The notes under the pieces: model-generated | The model's input: only the letters and a program-made list of their open reading frames with translations | The model's database searches: none | Told to the model about the DNA's origin: nothing | Source of the DNA: Chloroflexota bacterium | GTDB lineage: Bacteria; Chloroflexota; Dehalococcoidia; Lucifugimonadales; Australimonadaceae | Length of the DNA: 11,287 nt | Reading direction: 5' to 3' | NCBI GenBank assembly: GCA_022574265.1 | Contig: JACZSI010000048.1 | Location: forward strand, 1-11,287 | Program-made: the position numbers and the translations under genes | In this document: positions 1-6,357 of the stretch, piece by piece | Position numbering within the stretch: the stretch's first letter is position 1 | How the letters are laid out: the number at the start of each line of letters is the position of its first letter

Positions 1-897
1 CACGATGAAGAACACGAGCCACACGCCCGCGGTCGCGGCGGCGGCGGCGGCGGCGTAGCCGAACAGGCGAAGCGTGCGCCGGCGCGGTTGCGCGCCCGAT
101 GCGAGGTGGTAGAGCGCCCACGGCACCATACCCAGGCCGAACGCGAAGCCGGTCATGTGGTGCGCGAGCAGGCTGCCGCCCAGCAGCACGCCGCTCCAGA
201 CCGCTGCACGCCGCTCCCCCGTCCGGATCGCGCGCTCGGCCATGAGGAAGCCGGCGACCCCGAACGGGAGCGCGACCACGGTCGAGAACCACCCGAAGAT
301 GCCCAGCGAGACGAACATGGGGTACGACAGGAGGGAAAGGAAGCCCGCGAAGACGGCCGTCGACCGCCGGAGCTCGAACTCAAGAGCAAGGCCGTAGACG
401 GAGAGGGCTAAGCCAACATAAGCCAAAAACACTACGATCCGGAAGGAGATCTCGATCGGGATGGGCGAGAGCGCGGACAGCAGGCCGATCGCGCCGTAGG
501 CGAGCGGTGGATACGCCTGGAGGTAGGGCCAGCCGCCGTACCAGTAGGGGTCGATCAGGACGGAATCGAGCTTCCCGGTCAGGGCGAGCTCGGTCACCCA
601 TCCGAGGTGCAGGAACGTCGGCGAATCCACGCCCGGCGGCGTGCCCGGACCGAACATCGGCCACATGAGCGCCGTGACCGCGGCGACGTAGAGTCCGGCC
701 GCAGGTCCGTGCGCTTGCCCCAGAGCGCGCATGGTCGGCCATCGCGCCAGGAACCAGCGCCGCGCATCGCTCAGCCGTAGCGCCTTGAGCGAGCGCCAGG
801 ACCCATCAAGCCGCGCTTGGAGGGCCCAGAGCGCCGGGCGGACGGGCGCGCGAAGCCGGGTGAGCGAGAGGCGGCCTTCGCGCGGGCCTTCAGGCAC
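1..897 (-). CDS. Polytopic membrane protein, GT-C / PTPS-related type (3' end missing)
   Basis: The minus-strand frame is open from a GTG at 897 to the window edge, giving 299 codons with the C-terminus missing. The GTG lies inside the end of lgt (8-nt overlap), which suggests translational coupling; an ATG at 732 is the alternative start. Residues 1-60 are basic and Arg-rich. A hydrophobic segment follows at about 65-82, then a long loop (83-130) holding D91, H97 and GGWPYLQAYPPLAYG (121-135), then repeated hydrophobic segments at about 150-172, 182-218, 234-260 and 279-299. An Asp/His loop after the first membrane helix and a 'YPP' motif are typical of large GT-C-like or '6-pyruvoyl-tetrahydropterin synthase-related' bacterial membrane proteins. 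Such proteins are thought to act on lipid-linked sugars at the membrane, but function here is inference. A run of GCC codons near position 40 encodes poly-Ala. The gene call is firm; the family call is moderate. Confidence 0.75.
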   Translation of the reverse strand, partial: MPEGPREGRLSLTRLRAPVRPALWALQARLDGSWRSLKALRLSDARRWFLARWPTMRALGQAHGPAAGLYVAAVTALMWPMFGPGTPPGVDSPTFLHLGWVTELALTGKLDSVLIDPYWYGGWPYLQAYPPLAYGAIGLLSALSPIPIEISFRIVVFLAYVGLALSVYGLALEFELRRSTAVFAGFLSLLSYPMFVSLGIFGWFSTVVALPFGVAGFLMAERAIRTGERRAAVWSGVLLGGSLLAHHMTGFAFGLGMVPWALYHLASGAQPRRRTLRLFGYAAAAAAATAGVWLVFFIV

Positions 898-1825
898 CGG
901 ACGGCGGCTCGGGGGCGGCCTCGGCCTCCATCCGGCGACGGCGGCGGCGCGCGGCGGAGCGCGACTCGCGGGCCGAGGTGTAGTCGTCGAGCGCGCCGTG
1001 GAGGTCGGCAGAGCGCGGGCGCCTCCACCAGACCAGCGCGAGGACGGAGGCGACCGCCAGCAGCGTGGAGAGGATCTGCGCCGTGGGGACGTCGCCGATC
1101 CTCCAGTTGTCGGTCCTGAGGAACTCCAGGACGAACCGCTCGGCCGGATACCAGATGAAGTACATGAGGAGCACGTCGCCCACCCGGAGCCGGTGGGCAA
1201 GCCGTCGTGCTAGGTAGAGCAAAACGGCGACGCCGAGGAAGCTCAGCAGCGACTCGTAGAGGAACAGCGGGTGGAAGTGCGTGTCGCTCAAGTACTGGAA
1301 CGGGCGATTGGCGGCGTCGATCGGGATGCCCCACGGCAGGTCCGTCGGCGGGCCGAAGAGCTCCTGGTTGAAGAAGTTGCCCCAGCGGCCGATCCCCTGG
1401 CCCAGCAGGAAGGCGGGGGCAGCGATATCGAACCAGCGGAGCACGTTCATGGGCTTGGCGCCCGGCTTCCCCGCCCTGGCGCCGCGGTTGACCCACCAGA
1501 CGTATGCGGCCAGCGCGAGCGCGGAGCCAGCGACGGCTCCGAAGATGCCGATGCCGCCGTTCCAGATGTAGAAGACGGTGACCGGATCGTGGACGTAGAC
1601 CTCGTTCCAACGGTCTATGACGTGGTAGGTGCGCGCGCCGATCAGCCCGGCCACGGCGCCCAGCACGGCGATGTTGACGACGTGCTCGGGGTCCTCGCCC
1701 AGGCGCTTGGCCTCGCGCTGCGCGAGCACGATCCCCGCCAGCAGGCCGCTGAGGATCATCACCGAATACCAACGGAGCTCGAACGCTCCGATGGACAGTC
1801 CGTGCATGGTCAGCTCGAAGTTCAT
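890..1825 (-). CDS. lgt: Prolipoprotein diacylglyceryl transferase (Lgt)
   Basis: Lgt transfers diacylglycerol from phosphatidylglycerol to the lipobox cysteine of prolipoproteins, the first step of lipoprotein maturation in the cytoplasmic membrane. The 311-aa protein has the family hallmarks: RWYSV (18-22), IGARTYHVID (62-71), WNGGIGIFGAVAG (88-100), the signature GRWGNFFNQE (146-155), HPLFLYES (185-192) and RFVLEFLRTDN (230-240), spread over about seven hydrophobic segments. The Arg in the GR.GNF signature and the Arg of RFVLEFLR match essential arginines in E. coli Lgt. The position of E. coli His103 is Phe95 here. The C-terminal 35 residues form a basic tail with six consecutive arginines, beyond the usual Lgt end. 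The ATG at 1825 starts just before the first membrane segment and has no clear Shine-Dalgarno site, consistent with a leaderless mRNA. The downstream membrane-protein gene overlaps its stop. Confidence 0.97.
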   Translation of the reverse strand: MNFELTMHGLSIGAFELRWYSVMILSGLLAGIVLAQREAKRLGEDPEHVVNIAVLGAVAGLIGARTYHVIDRWNEVYVHDPVTVFYIWNGGIGIFGAVAGSALALAAYVWWVNRGARAGKPGAKPMNVLRWFDIAAPAFLLGQGIGRWGNFFNQELFGPPTDLPWGIPIDAANRPFQYLSDTHFHPLFLYESLLSFLGVAVLLYLARRLAHRLRVGDVLLMYFIWYPAERFVLEFLRTDNWRIGDVPTAQILSTLLAVASVLALVWWRRPRSADLHGALDDYTSARESRSAARRRRRRMEAEAAPEPPSGA

Positions 1826-1834
1826 GGGACGGCC

Positions 1835-1840
1835 ATTATA
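1835..1840 (-). promoter_or_regulatory. Perfect -10 box (TATAAT) directly before lgt
   Basis: Read on the minus strand, TATAAT ends only 9 nt before the lgt ATG. A start of transcription about 7 nt below the box would fall within 2-4 nt of the ATG, so the mRNA would have almost no leader. The -35 region at 17 bp spacing (1858-1863, GGGTTC) is a poor match. The box is seen in the sequence; its use is inferred. Confidence 0.6.
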
Positions 1841-1880
1841 CCGGGGGCGGGAGCGCGGAACCCGTATCCCCGGCAGCGAA

Positions 1881-1905
1881 AGCGGCCCGCCTGGGGCGGG
1901 CCGCT
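1881..1905 (-). terminator. Strong hairpin, probable terminator of the DUF5679 gene
   Basis: A perfect 11-bp GC-rich inverted repeat (AGCGGCCCGCC and its complement) surrounds a 3-nt loop. It lies about 40 nt past the stop of the 47-aa zinc-ribbon gene and before the lgt promoter. On the minus strand only a short TTT follows the stem, so intrinsic termination is likely but not textbook. It separates the two transcription units. Confidence 0.65.
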
Positions 1906-1943
1906 CGTGAGCCGATGGTCAAGGGTGCTCCGGCCGTGCGTTC

Positions 1944-2087
1944 TCAGGTGGTCTTCCCCAGCCGATACATGCGGGTGCCGCACACCGGGCACTTCCCCTC
2001 CGTGGCGGGCCGGCCGTTCTTCATCCTGACTTCTCTCGCTTCCGCGATCATGCGTTCCTCTCGGCACTTCATGCAGTAGCCCTTCAC
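1944..2087 (-). CDS. DUF5679-like mini zinc-ribbon protein (47 aa)
   Basis: This small gene starts at a GTG and encodes 47 residues. Two Cys pairs, YCMKC (4-8) and CPVCG (33-37), flank a conserved centre reading MKNGRPATEGKC (22-33), and the protein ends TRMYRLGK-like. This is the layout of the DUF5679 family, short proteins of unknown function; the two CxxC knuckles should bind one zinc ion. A strong Shine-Dalgarno site, GAGGAGGG (2101-2094), lies 6 nt before the GTG. A sigma-70 promoter lies upstream at 2175-2147 and a hairpin downstream at 1905-1881, so it looks like an independent single-gene unit. A longer reading frame over the same bases lacks these Cys pairs and is a shadow. Nucleic-acid or protein binding is possible for such ribbons, but nothing here shows which. 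Confidence 0.88.
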   Translation of the reverse strand: MKGYCMKCREERMIAEAREVRMKNGRPATEGKCPVCGTRMYRLGKTT

Positions 2088-2146
2088 GGGGAGCCCTCCT
2101 CACTGAGCGTTGGGGGTGCGGTTTCGAGACCGGCGCCGTAACTCAA

Positions 2147-2175
2147 ATGCTAGAGAGTACGCGGGCCTCGGTCAA
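2147..2175 (-). promoter_or_regulatory. Sigma-70-type promoter of the DUF5679 gene
   Basis: On the minus strand, TTGACC (2175-2170) and TAGCAT (2152-2147) are separated by exactly 17 bp. The spacing is ideal and each box differs from consensus at one or two positions. Transcription would start near 2140, leaving a leader of about 50 nt before the GTG at 2087. Confidence 0.6.
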
Positions 2176-2403
2176 TAGGAAAACAGCGGACTTAGCCGCG
2201 ATCCATGGGCTCTTTCAGCGGATACCGATATGGTGCCGCGTAAATCATCGCGTAAACCCAGTATGGTCCTTGAATCCGTCCGAAAAACGGCAAGCCAGCA
2301 AACTGTTCGAGGCCAGCACCTGCCACCGCCCGCATGACGGCCTGACGCAAACTCATGAGGGCCACTTCGAACTGCCGCCCCCGGCGGGTGCCCCCGGCCC
2401 CGC
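2176..2403. other. Lower-GC intergenic patch with a doubtful 54-codon ORF
   Basis: Base composition falls to roughly half G+C, against a clearly GC-rich surround. A minus-strand frame from an ATG at 2356 to a stop at 2192 would encode 54 residues, ending in an aromatic-rich tail with GPYWVYAMIYAAPYRYPLK. It has no convincing Shine-Dalgarno site, and only about 60% of its third codon positions are G or C, far below the real genes here. A plus-strand frame is also open across it. No family, tRNA or known RNA was recognised. It may be transferred or decayed DNA, or an untypical small gene. Confidence 0.3.
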
Positions 2404-2485
2404 TGTCATTCCGAGGAGGCCCGCAGGACGACGAGGAATCTCTCACGCGCGCCCCGAGAGATTCCTCGCTCCGCTCGGAATGACA
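2404..2485. repeat. Interrupted palindromic repeat ('CHSERSEES' type), copy 1
   Basis: Outer arms TGTCATTCCGAG (2404-2415) and CTCGGAATGACA (2474-2485) are perfect 12-bp complements. Inner arms CGAGGAATCTCT (2432-2443) and AGAGATTCCTCG (2457-2468) are a second perfect 12-bp pair, with an unpaired side bulge between them on one side. This is the dispersed element that produces spurious peptides such as CHSERSEESL in many bacterial genomes. It sits 32 bp before the -35 box of the dUTPase operon. It has no coding role; transcribed, it would fold into a long cruciform or hairpin. Confidence 0.85.
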
Positions 2486-2517
2486 GGGCGGCAAGCTTCG
2501 TTCGGAGGTACCCTCCT

Positions 2518-2546
2518 TTGACACCCACCGGGCGCCTCCCTATAGT
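2518..2546 (+). promoter_or_regulatory. Near-consensus sigma-70 promoter of the dUTPase-oxidoreductase-amidase operon
   Basis: A perfect -35 TTGACA (2518-2523), a 17-bp spacer and TATAGT (2541-2546) form the best promoter in the window. Transcription should begin near 2553, giving a leader of about 43 nt. A small inverted repeat, GGAGG-TAC-CCTCC (2504-2516), abuts the -35 box and could be an operator, though this is speculative. The TTG of the -35 is in frame with the dUTPase and could be mistaken for its start codon. Confidence 0.8.
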
Positions 2547-2595
2547 CTCGAACAGTCTTGGGCGACTCCCCTTCCACCGCGAGGTGACGCAGGCC

Positions 2596-3120
2596 GTGGG
2601 CGTTCTCTCCTCCCAGCAGATACGGGCCATGCTCGCACCTCCCCACCCGCTCGTCTCCGGCGTGATTGACCTGGACGAGCAGCTCCAGGCGAACGGCATC
2701 GACTTGACGCTGCGGGCCGTCGGCACGTTCACGGGCGGCGGCCGCCTCGGCACGGGCGATGACCGCGTGCTGCCTGAGACCGATGACTTGGATTTCGACG
2801 CGGTCGGGCTCGTGAAGCTCGCCCCAGGGCCGTATCTCGCGCGGCTGAACGAGGTCGTCTCGCTGCCGCCCGGCGTGATGGCGATCGCCCGGCCCCGCTC
2901 AAGCCTGCTGCGCATGGGCGTGTCGGTGCACAACGCGGTGTGGGATGCGGGTTACTCGGGCCGCTCGCAGGTGCTCATCGTCGTCCACAACCCGGCCGGC
3001 ATCGAGCTGGGCCGCGACGCGCGTATCGTGCAGATGGTGTTCATGACGCTCGACGCCGCCACCGAGAAGCCGTACGCGGGCACCTATCAGCACGAAGCGA
3101 TCGAGCAGCCGGGGCCATGA
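2596..3120 (+). CDS. dUTPase of the Dcd-like (dCTP deaminase/dUTPase) family
   Basis: The enzyme should hydrolyse dUTP to dUMP and pyrophosphate, keeping uracil out of DNA and feeding thymidylate synthesis. It has 174 residues with family motifs NGIDLTLR (33-40), the phosphate-binding RPRSSLLRMGV (99-109), VWDAGYSGRSQ (115-125, with catalytic-type D117) and GRDARIVQMVF (139-149), and ends in a short YAGTYQ tail as in Dcd-like proteins. The Glu that drives deamination in Dcd (in its LEFYN segment) is Val here (LIVVHN, 127-132), which favours plain dUTPase over dCTP deaminase. The GTG at 2596 is chosen because a GAGGTG site lies 9 nt upstream, the family N-terminus begins there, and the longer frame would start inside the promoter. 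Its TGA overlaps the next ATG (ATGA). Confidence 0.85.
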   Translation: MGVLSSQQIRAMLAPPHPLVSGVIDLDEQLQANGIDLTLRAVGTFTGGGRLGTGDDRVLPETDDLDFDAVGLVKLAPGPYLARLNEVVSLPPGVMAIARPRSSLLRMGVSVHNAVWDAGYSGRSQVLIVVHNPAGIELGRDARIVQMVFMTLDAATEKPYAGTYQHEAIEQPGP

Positions 3121-4253
3121 CCACGAGCCCGCCCAAGGCGCCGGACGTCGTCATCGCCGGGGGCGGCGTCATCGGCTGCGCCACCGCGTACTTCCTCGCC
3201 GCGGAGCACGGGCTGCGCGTGGTGGTGATCGAGCGCGACGGCATCGCGAGCGGGGCATCGGGCGGCGCGGCGGGCGAGCTGGGCGCGGGCGGCCGCCACC
3301 ACTTCTCCGAGGCATACACGCGCTTCCTCATGCGGGGCATCGAGCTCCACCGGGAGCTGGGGCCCGCCCTGCGCGAGGAGTCCGGGGTCGACTACCTCCT
3401 GGGAGAGATACCCCTGCTGCGCCCGGCCTTCGACGAGGCCGAGGCTGACGCGCTCCGCGAGCAGATGCGCTGGCAGCGCGAGATCGGCATCGAGATGGAG
3501 TGGCTGGACGCAGAGGCCGTGCGCGGGCTCGGGACCTGGCTCGCGCCGGAGGCCGTGGGCGCGACGGCCACGGCCGAGCTCCAGCTCGAGGCCTACCCGT
3601 TCGCGCTGGCGGTTGCCCAGGCGGCCGAGCACCACGGCGTCGAGATCCGCTCCGGCGAGGTGACGGGCGTCCTGCGCGATGGCGACCGCGCCGTGGGCGT
3701 GCGGGTCGGCGGCGAGGAGCTGGCAGCGGGAGCGGTGGTCATCGCCACCGGGCCTTGGGCCGTCCATGCCGGCGCGTGGATGGGCATCGAGGTGCCGGTG
3801 AGCCCGCTGCGTGGACAGATCGTGCACCTCGCGCCGCCTGAGGGCACACCGATGCCGAGCTACGGGATATCCCACGAGACCGCCTACGTGCGGCCGAAGG
3901 CGGGCGGCGACCTGCTGGCGGGCACGACGCAGGAGCTCGCAGGCTTCGACCGCCAACCGACGGCCGAGGCGCAGGACGGCATCATGGAGGCGGTCGTGCG
4001 GCTGGCACCGGCGCTCATCGACGCGCCGATACGCGATCTGACCGCGTGTCTGCGCCCCTCCACGCCCGACGGCCTGCCGATCATCGGCGCGGTGGATGGC
4101 TGGCGGGACCTCTATCTCTCGACCGGCCACCAATTCAAGGGCGTCACGCTGGCCCTCGTCTCCGGCCGGTCTCTGGCACAGCTCATGACGGGCGAGACGC
4201 CGGACGTGGCGCTGGACGACTACTCGCTCGCACGCTTCGCCGGCGCCGCCTAG
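3117..4253 (+). CDS. FAD-dependent oxidoreductase, DAO family
   Basis: The 378-aa protein belongs to the DAO superfamily (glycine/sarcosine/D-amino-acid oxidase type), which oxidises secondary or primary amines with FAD. The N-terminal Rossmann fold is VVIAGGGVIG (11-20), with E39 at the end of the second strand to hold the FAD ribose, followed by SGASGGAAGELGAGG (45-59). The second FAD segment AGAVVIATGPWA (204-215) and the C-terminal signature CLRPSTPDGLPIIG (311-324) with STGHQFKGVTLA (335-346) complete the fold. No signal peptide or membrane segment is present, so it should be cytoplasmic. The ATG overlaps the dUTPase stop by 4 nt and the amidase follows after 8 nt, so all three are probably co-transcribed. 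Substrate is unknown; an amine or amino-acid derivative is likely given the amidase next door. Glycine oxidase or a dehydrogenase using another acceptor are alternatives. Confidence 0.9.
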   Translation: MTTSPPKAPDVVIAGGGVIGCATAYFLAAEHGLRVVVIERDGIASGASGGAAGELGAGGRHHFSEAYTRFLMRGIELHRELGPALREESGVDYLLGEIPLLRPAFDEAEADALREQMRWQREIGIEMEWLDAEAVRGLGTWLAPEAVGATATAELQLEAYPFALAVAQAAEHHGVEIRSGEVTGVLRDGDRAVGVRVGGEELAAGAVVIATGPWAVHAGAWMGIEVPVSPLRGQIVHLAPPEGTPMPSYGISHETAYVRPKAGGDLLAGTTQELAGFDRQPTAEAQDGIMEAVVRLAPALIDAPIRDLTACLRPSTPDGLPIIGAVDGWRDLYLSTGHQFKGVTLALVSGRSLAQLMTGETPDVALDDYSLARFAGAA

Positions 4254-4261
4254 GCCTCGCC

Positions 4262-5689
4262 GTGCCGCCCAACGACCTCACGCTCGCCACCGCATCGGAG
4301 CTCGCTGAGCTGGTCCGCGCGAAAAGCGTGTCTCCGGTGGAGGTCACCGCGCACTTCCTCGACCGCATCGCCGCCCACGACGGCGAGCTCAACGCCTTCA
4401 TCACCGTCGCCGCCGAGGAGGCGATGGCACAGGCACACCGCGCCGAGGAGGCGGTGATCGCGGGCGAGCCGCTGGGGCCGCTGCACGGCGTGCCCATCGG
4501 CATCAAGGACCTCGACGCGACCAAGGGGCTCCGCACGACGTACGGCTCGATGCTCATGCGCGACTTCGTCCCCGACCACGACGAGATCGCGGTCGAGCGC
4601 ATCCGCGCGGCGGGCGCCATCATCGTCGGCAAGACGAACACGCCCGACTACGGATGGAAGGGGACGACCGAGAACCTGCTGACGGGACCGTGCGCCAACC
4701 CCTGGGACACGACGCGGACCTCGGGCGGATCGAGCGGCGGGTCGGCATCCGCGGTCGCGGCGCACCTCGTGCCCATCGCGAACGGGAGCGACGCCGGCGG
4801 CTCGATCCGCATCCCGTCCAGCTACTGCGGCGTCTACGGCATCAAGCCGACGTACGGACGCGTCCCGCGGCTCCTCCCGCCCGGTGCCTGGCGGCCGCTC
4901 TCGCAGGGAGGCCCGCTCGCCTCCAACGTCCGCGACGCCGCCGTGCTGCTGTCCGTGCTCGCCGGCCCGGACCCCCGCGACCCAACGTCCATCCGCTCGG
5001 TGCCCCCGTCGTATGAAGACGCGCTGGCCGACCTCTCGCTCGGAGGGCTGCGGATCGCGTGGAGTCCAGCGATGGACGACCAGCCGGTGGACCCGGAGGT
5101 CCGGGACGCCACGGCCGCAGCCGCGCGCGCGTTCGAGGCGCTCGGCGCGGCGGTCGACGAGGCGGCGCCGGACGTGACCACGAGCGACGCCGTCTGGATG
5201 TACGCGACGCTCTCTCTGACGGGCCTGGTCGCCAGACTCGGCCCAACCATCGACGAGGGGAAGGCCGACATGATGCCCCCGCGGCTGCTCGAGTGGGTGT
5301 CCGAGGCCATCGCCTGGCCCGCGACCCGGCACGCCGAGGCGCTCGGTAAGCTGGAGTGGCACCGGCGGCGCTTCGACGACTTCTTCGAGTCCTACGACCT
5401 GCTCCTGCTGCCGACGATGGCGACGACCGCGTTCCCCATCGAGCAGAACCCGCGCTCGATCGACGGCCGCTCCGTCCACCCGAGCTGGGGGTTCACGCCC
5501 TTCTGCCACCACGCGAACCTGACCGGCCGGCCCGCGGCCAGCATCCCGTGCGGCTTCGACGCCGACGGCCTGCCCATCGGGCTCCAGATCGTGGGGCAGC
5601 TGGGGGATGAGGTGACCGTGCTGCGGGCATCCGCCGCCTACGAGGCAGCGCACCCCTGGGCCGGCCGCCAGCCCGCCAAGTTCCCGTAG
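4262..5689 (+). CDS. Amidase-signature family hydrolase
   Basis: The 475-aa protein has the Ser-cisSer-Lys triad of amidase-signature enzymes, which hydrolyse carboxamides to acid plus ammonia or amine. K82 lies in GVPIGIKDL (76-84), cis-Ser157 in GGSSGGS (155-161), and nucleophile Ser181 in DAGGSIRIPSSYCG (177-190); the 24-residue gap between the serines matches the family. Length and the C-terminal segment LTGRPAASIPCGF...GLPIGLQIVG are also normal. The start is the GTG at 4262, 8 nt after the oxidoreductase stop, because the N-terminal DLTLATASELAELV fits the family while the longer frame upstream is only a shadow of the preceding gene. No clear Shine-Dalgarno site is visible, so reinitiation is likely. 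It is not evidently GatA, since no gatB or gatC neighbours are seen; a catabolic amidase or an indoleacetamide/aryl amidase is as likely. Confidence 0.92.
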   Translation: MPPNDLTLATASELAELVRAKSVSPVEVTAHFLDRIAAHDGELNAFITVAAEEAMAQAHRAEEAVIAGEPLGPLHGVPIGIKDLDATKGLRTTYGSMLMRDFVPDHDEIAVERIRAAGAIIVGKTNTPDYGWKGTTENLLTGPCANPWDTTRTSGGSSGGSASAVAAHLVPIANGSDAGGSIRIPSSYCGVYGIKPTYGRVPRLLPPGAWRPLSQGGPLASNVRDAAVLLSVLAGPDPRDPTSIRSVPPSYEDALADLSLGGLRIAWSPAMDDQPVDPEVRDATAAAARAFEALGAAVDEAAPDVTTSDAVWMYATLSLTGLVARLGPTIDEGKADMMPPRLLEWVSEAIAWPATRHAEALGKLEWHRRRFDDFFESYDLLLLPTMATTAFPIEQNPRSIDGRSVHPSWGFTPFCHHANLTGRPAASIPCGFDADGLPIGLQIVGQLGDEVTVLRASAAYEAAHPWAGRQPAKFP

Positions 5690-5769
5690 GCGGCTTGCCT
5701 CAAAACCTCCCCCATGCGCCTCCACGGCACATCCGGCCATCCCCTGTTCCGCGTTCCCCCTCGGGGTGT

Positions 5770-5855
5770 GCAGAGGGGCAGAGCCCCTCTGCCGGGGGCA
5801 CGGGGGTGTCCCCCGTATCTGGCTTTATCTCCCCCTTCCTGGCGAGGAAGGGGGA
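5770..5855. repeat. Three consecutive strong hairpins in the amidase-VOC gap
   Basis: The 308-bp gap 5690-5997 holds three perfect inverted repeats in a row: GCAGAGGGGC/GCCCCTCTGC around AGA (5770-5792), ACGGGGG/CCCCCGT around TGT (5800-5816) and TCCCCCTTCC/GGAAGGGGGA around a 6-nt loop (5830-5855). The third arm pair resembles the 'SPLSSLGEGLG'-type dispersed repeat common in bacterial intergenic DNA. The set could end transcription from the amidase operon, though no long T-run follows, and it could be a mobile palindromic element. I see no gene in the rest of the gap. Confidence 0.75.
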
Positions 5856-5997
5856 CGGGGGGATGGTCGAAAGGATCGTGGAGCACCGACGACGGGCCGG
5901 AGTGAGGTGTGCGTGCAACTCCTGAGGCAGGGCCCACCCAACGCGGTGCTACACTTGGCCCGCGACGAGCGGCTTTTGTAGCGGAGGGAGGCTGGCC

Positions 5998-6357
5998 ATG
6001 CACCTGGACCACACCATCGTCCCCGCCAAGGACAAAGAGGCCTCGGCCCGGTTCTTCGCGCGCATCATGGGGCTCTCCTACGAGGGGACGAAGGGGCACT
6101 TCGCGCCGGTGCGCGTCGGCGATGGGCTGACGATGGACTTCGACGACCGCGATACGTTCGAGTCCCACCACTACGCGTTCCACATCACGGAGGCGGAGTT
6201 CGACTCGATCTTCGAGCGCGTGAAGGAAGAGGGGCTCACGTACGGCAGCGGGCCCGGCTCCCACGAGAACATGGAGATCAACGAGCGAAGGGGCGGGCGC
6301 GGCTTCTACTTCGAGGACCCGAACGGCCACCTCTACGAGGTGCTGACGGTCTCCTAG
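5998..6357 (+). CDS. VOC-superfamily (glyoxalase/bleomycin-resistance/dioxygenase) protein
   Basis: The 119-aa protein is one VOC domain made of two beta-alpha-beta-beta-beta modules: MHLDHTIVPAKDKEASARFF (1-20) begins the first and HHYAFHITEAEFDSIFERV (57-75) the second. Likely metal ligands are H5, H58 (or H57) and E114 in GHLYEVLTV (110-118), the H-H-E pattern seen in extradiol dioxygenases and several resistance or lyase VOC enzymes. The family uses a dimer to form paired metal sites. FYFEDPNGHLYEV is the usual C-terminal VOC signature. The ATG is firm: GGAGGGAGG (5983-5991) lies 6 nt upstream. The gene stands alone on its strand and converges with the anti-sigma gene, sharing CTAG at the stops. 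The substrate cannot be told from sequence. Confidence 0.9.
   Translation: MHLDHTIVPAKDKEASARFFARIMGLSYEGTKGHFAPVRVGDGLTMDFDDRDTFESHHYAFHITEAEFDSIFERVKEEGLTYGSGPGSHENMEINERRGGRGFYFEDPNGHLYEVLTVS

Noticed and set aside
771..1772. 333-codon minus-strand frame overlapping lgt
   Set aside because: Same strand but another frame than lgt, Arg/Pro-rich and without motifs, while lgt shows all its family signatures.
1822..2103. 93-codon minus-strand frame covering the zinc-ribbon gene
   Set aside because: The alternative frame at 1944-2087 has the CxxC pairs, a strong ribosome site and a family match; this one has none and runs through the hairpin and lgt promoter.
2404..2485. Possible CRISPR repeat
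   Set aside because: Only one copy of this sequence is present here and no regularly spaced repeats or cas genes accompany it.
2406..2933. 175-codon minus-strand frame opposite the dUTPase start
   Set aside because: Part of it is the translation of the palindromic repeat and the rest is antisense to a conserved enzyme.
4250..5740. 496-codon minus-strand frame opposite the amidase
   Set aside because: Low-complexity Arg/Val/Gly composition and no motif; the plus-strand amidase has full catalytic motifs.
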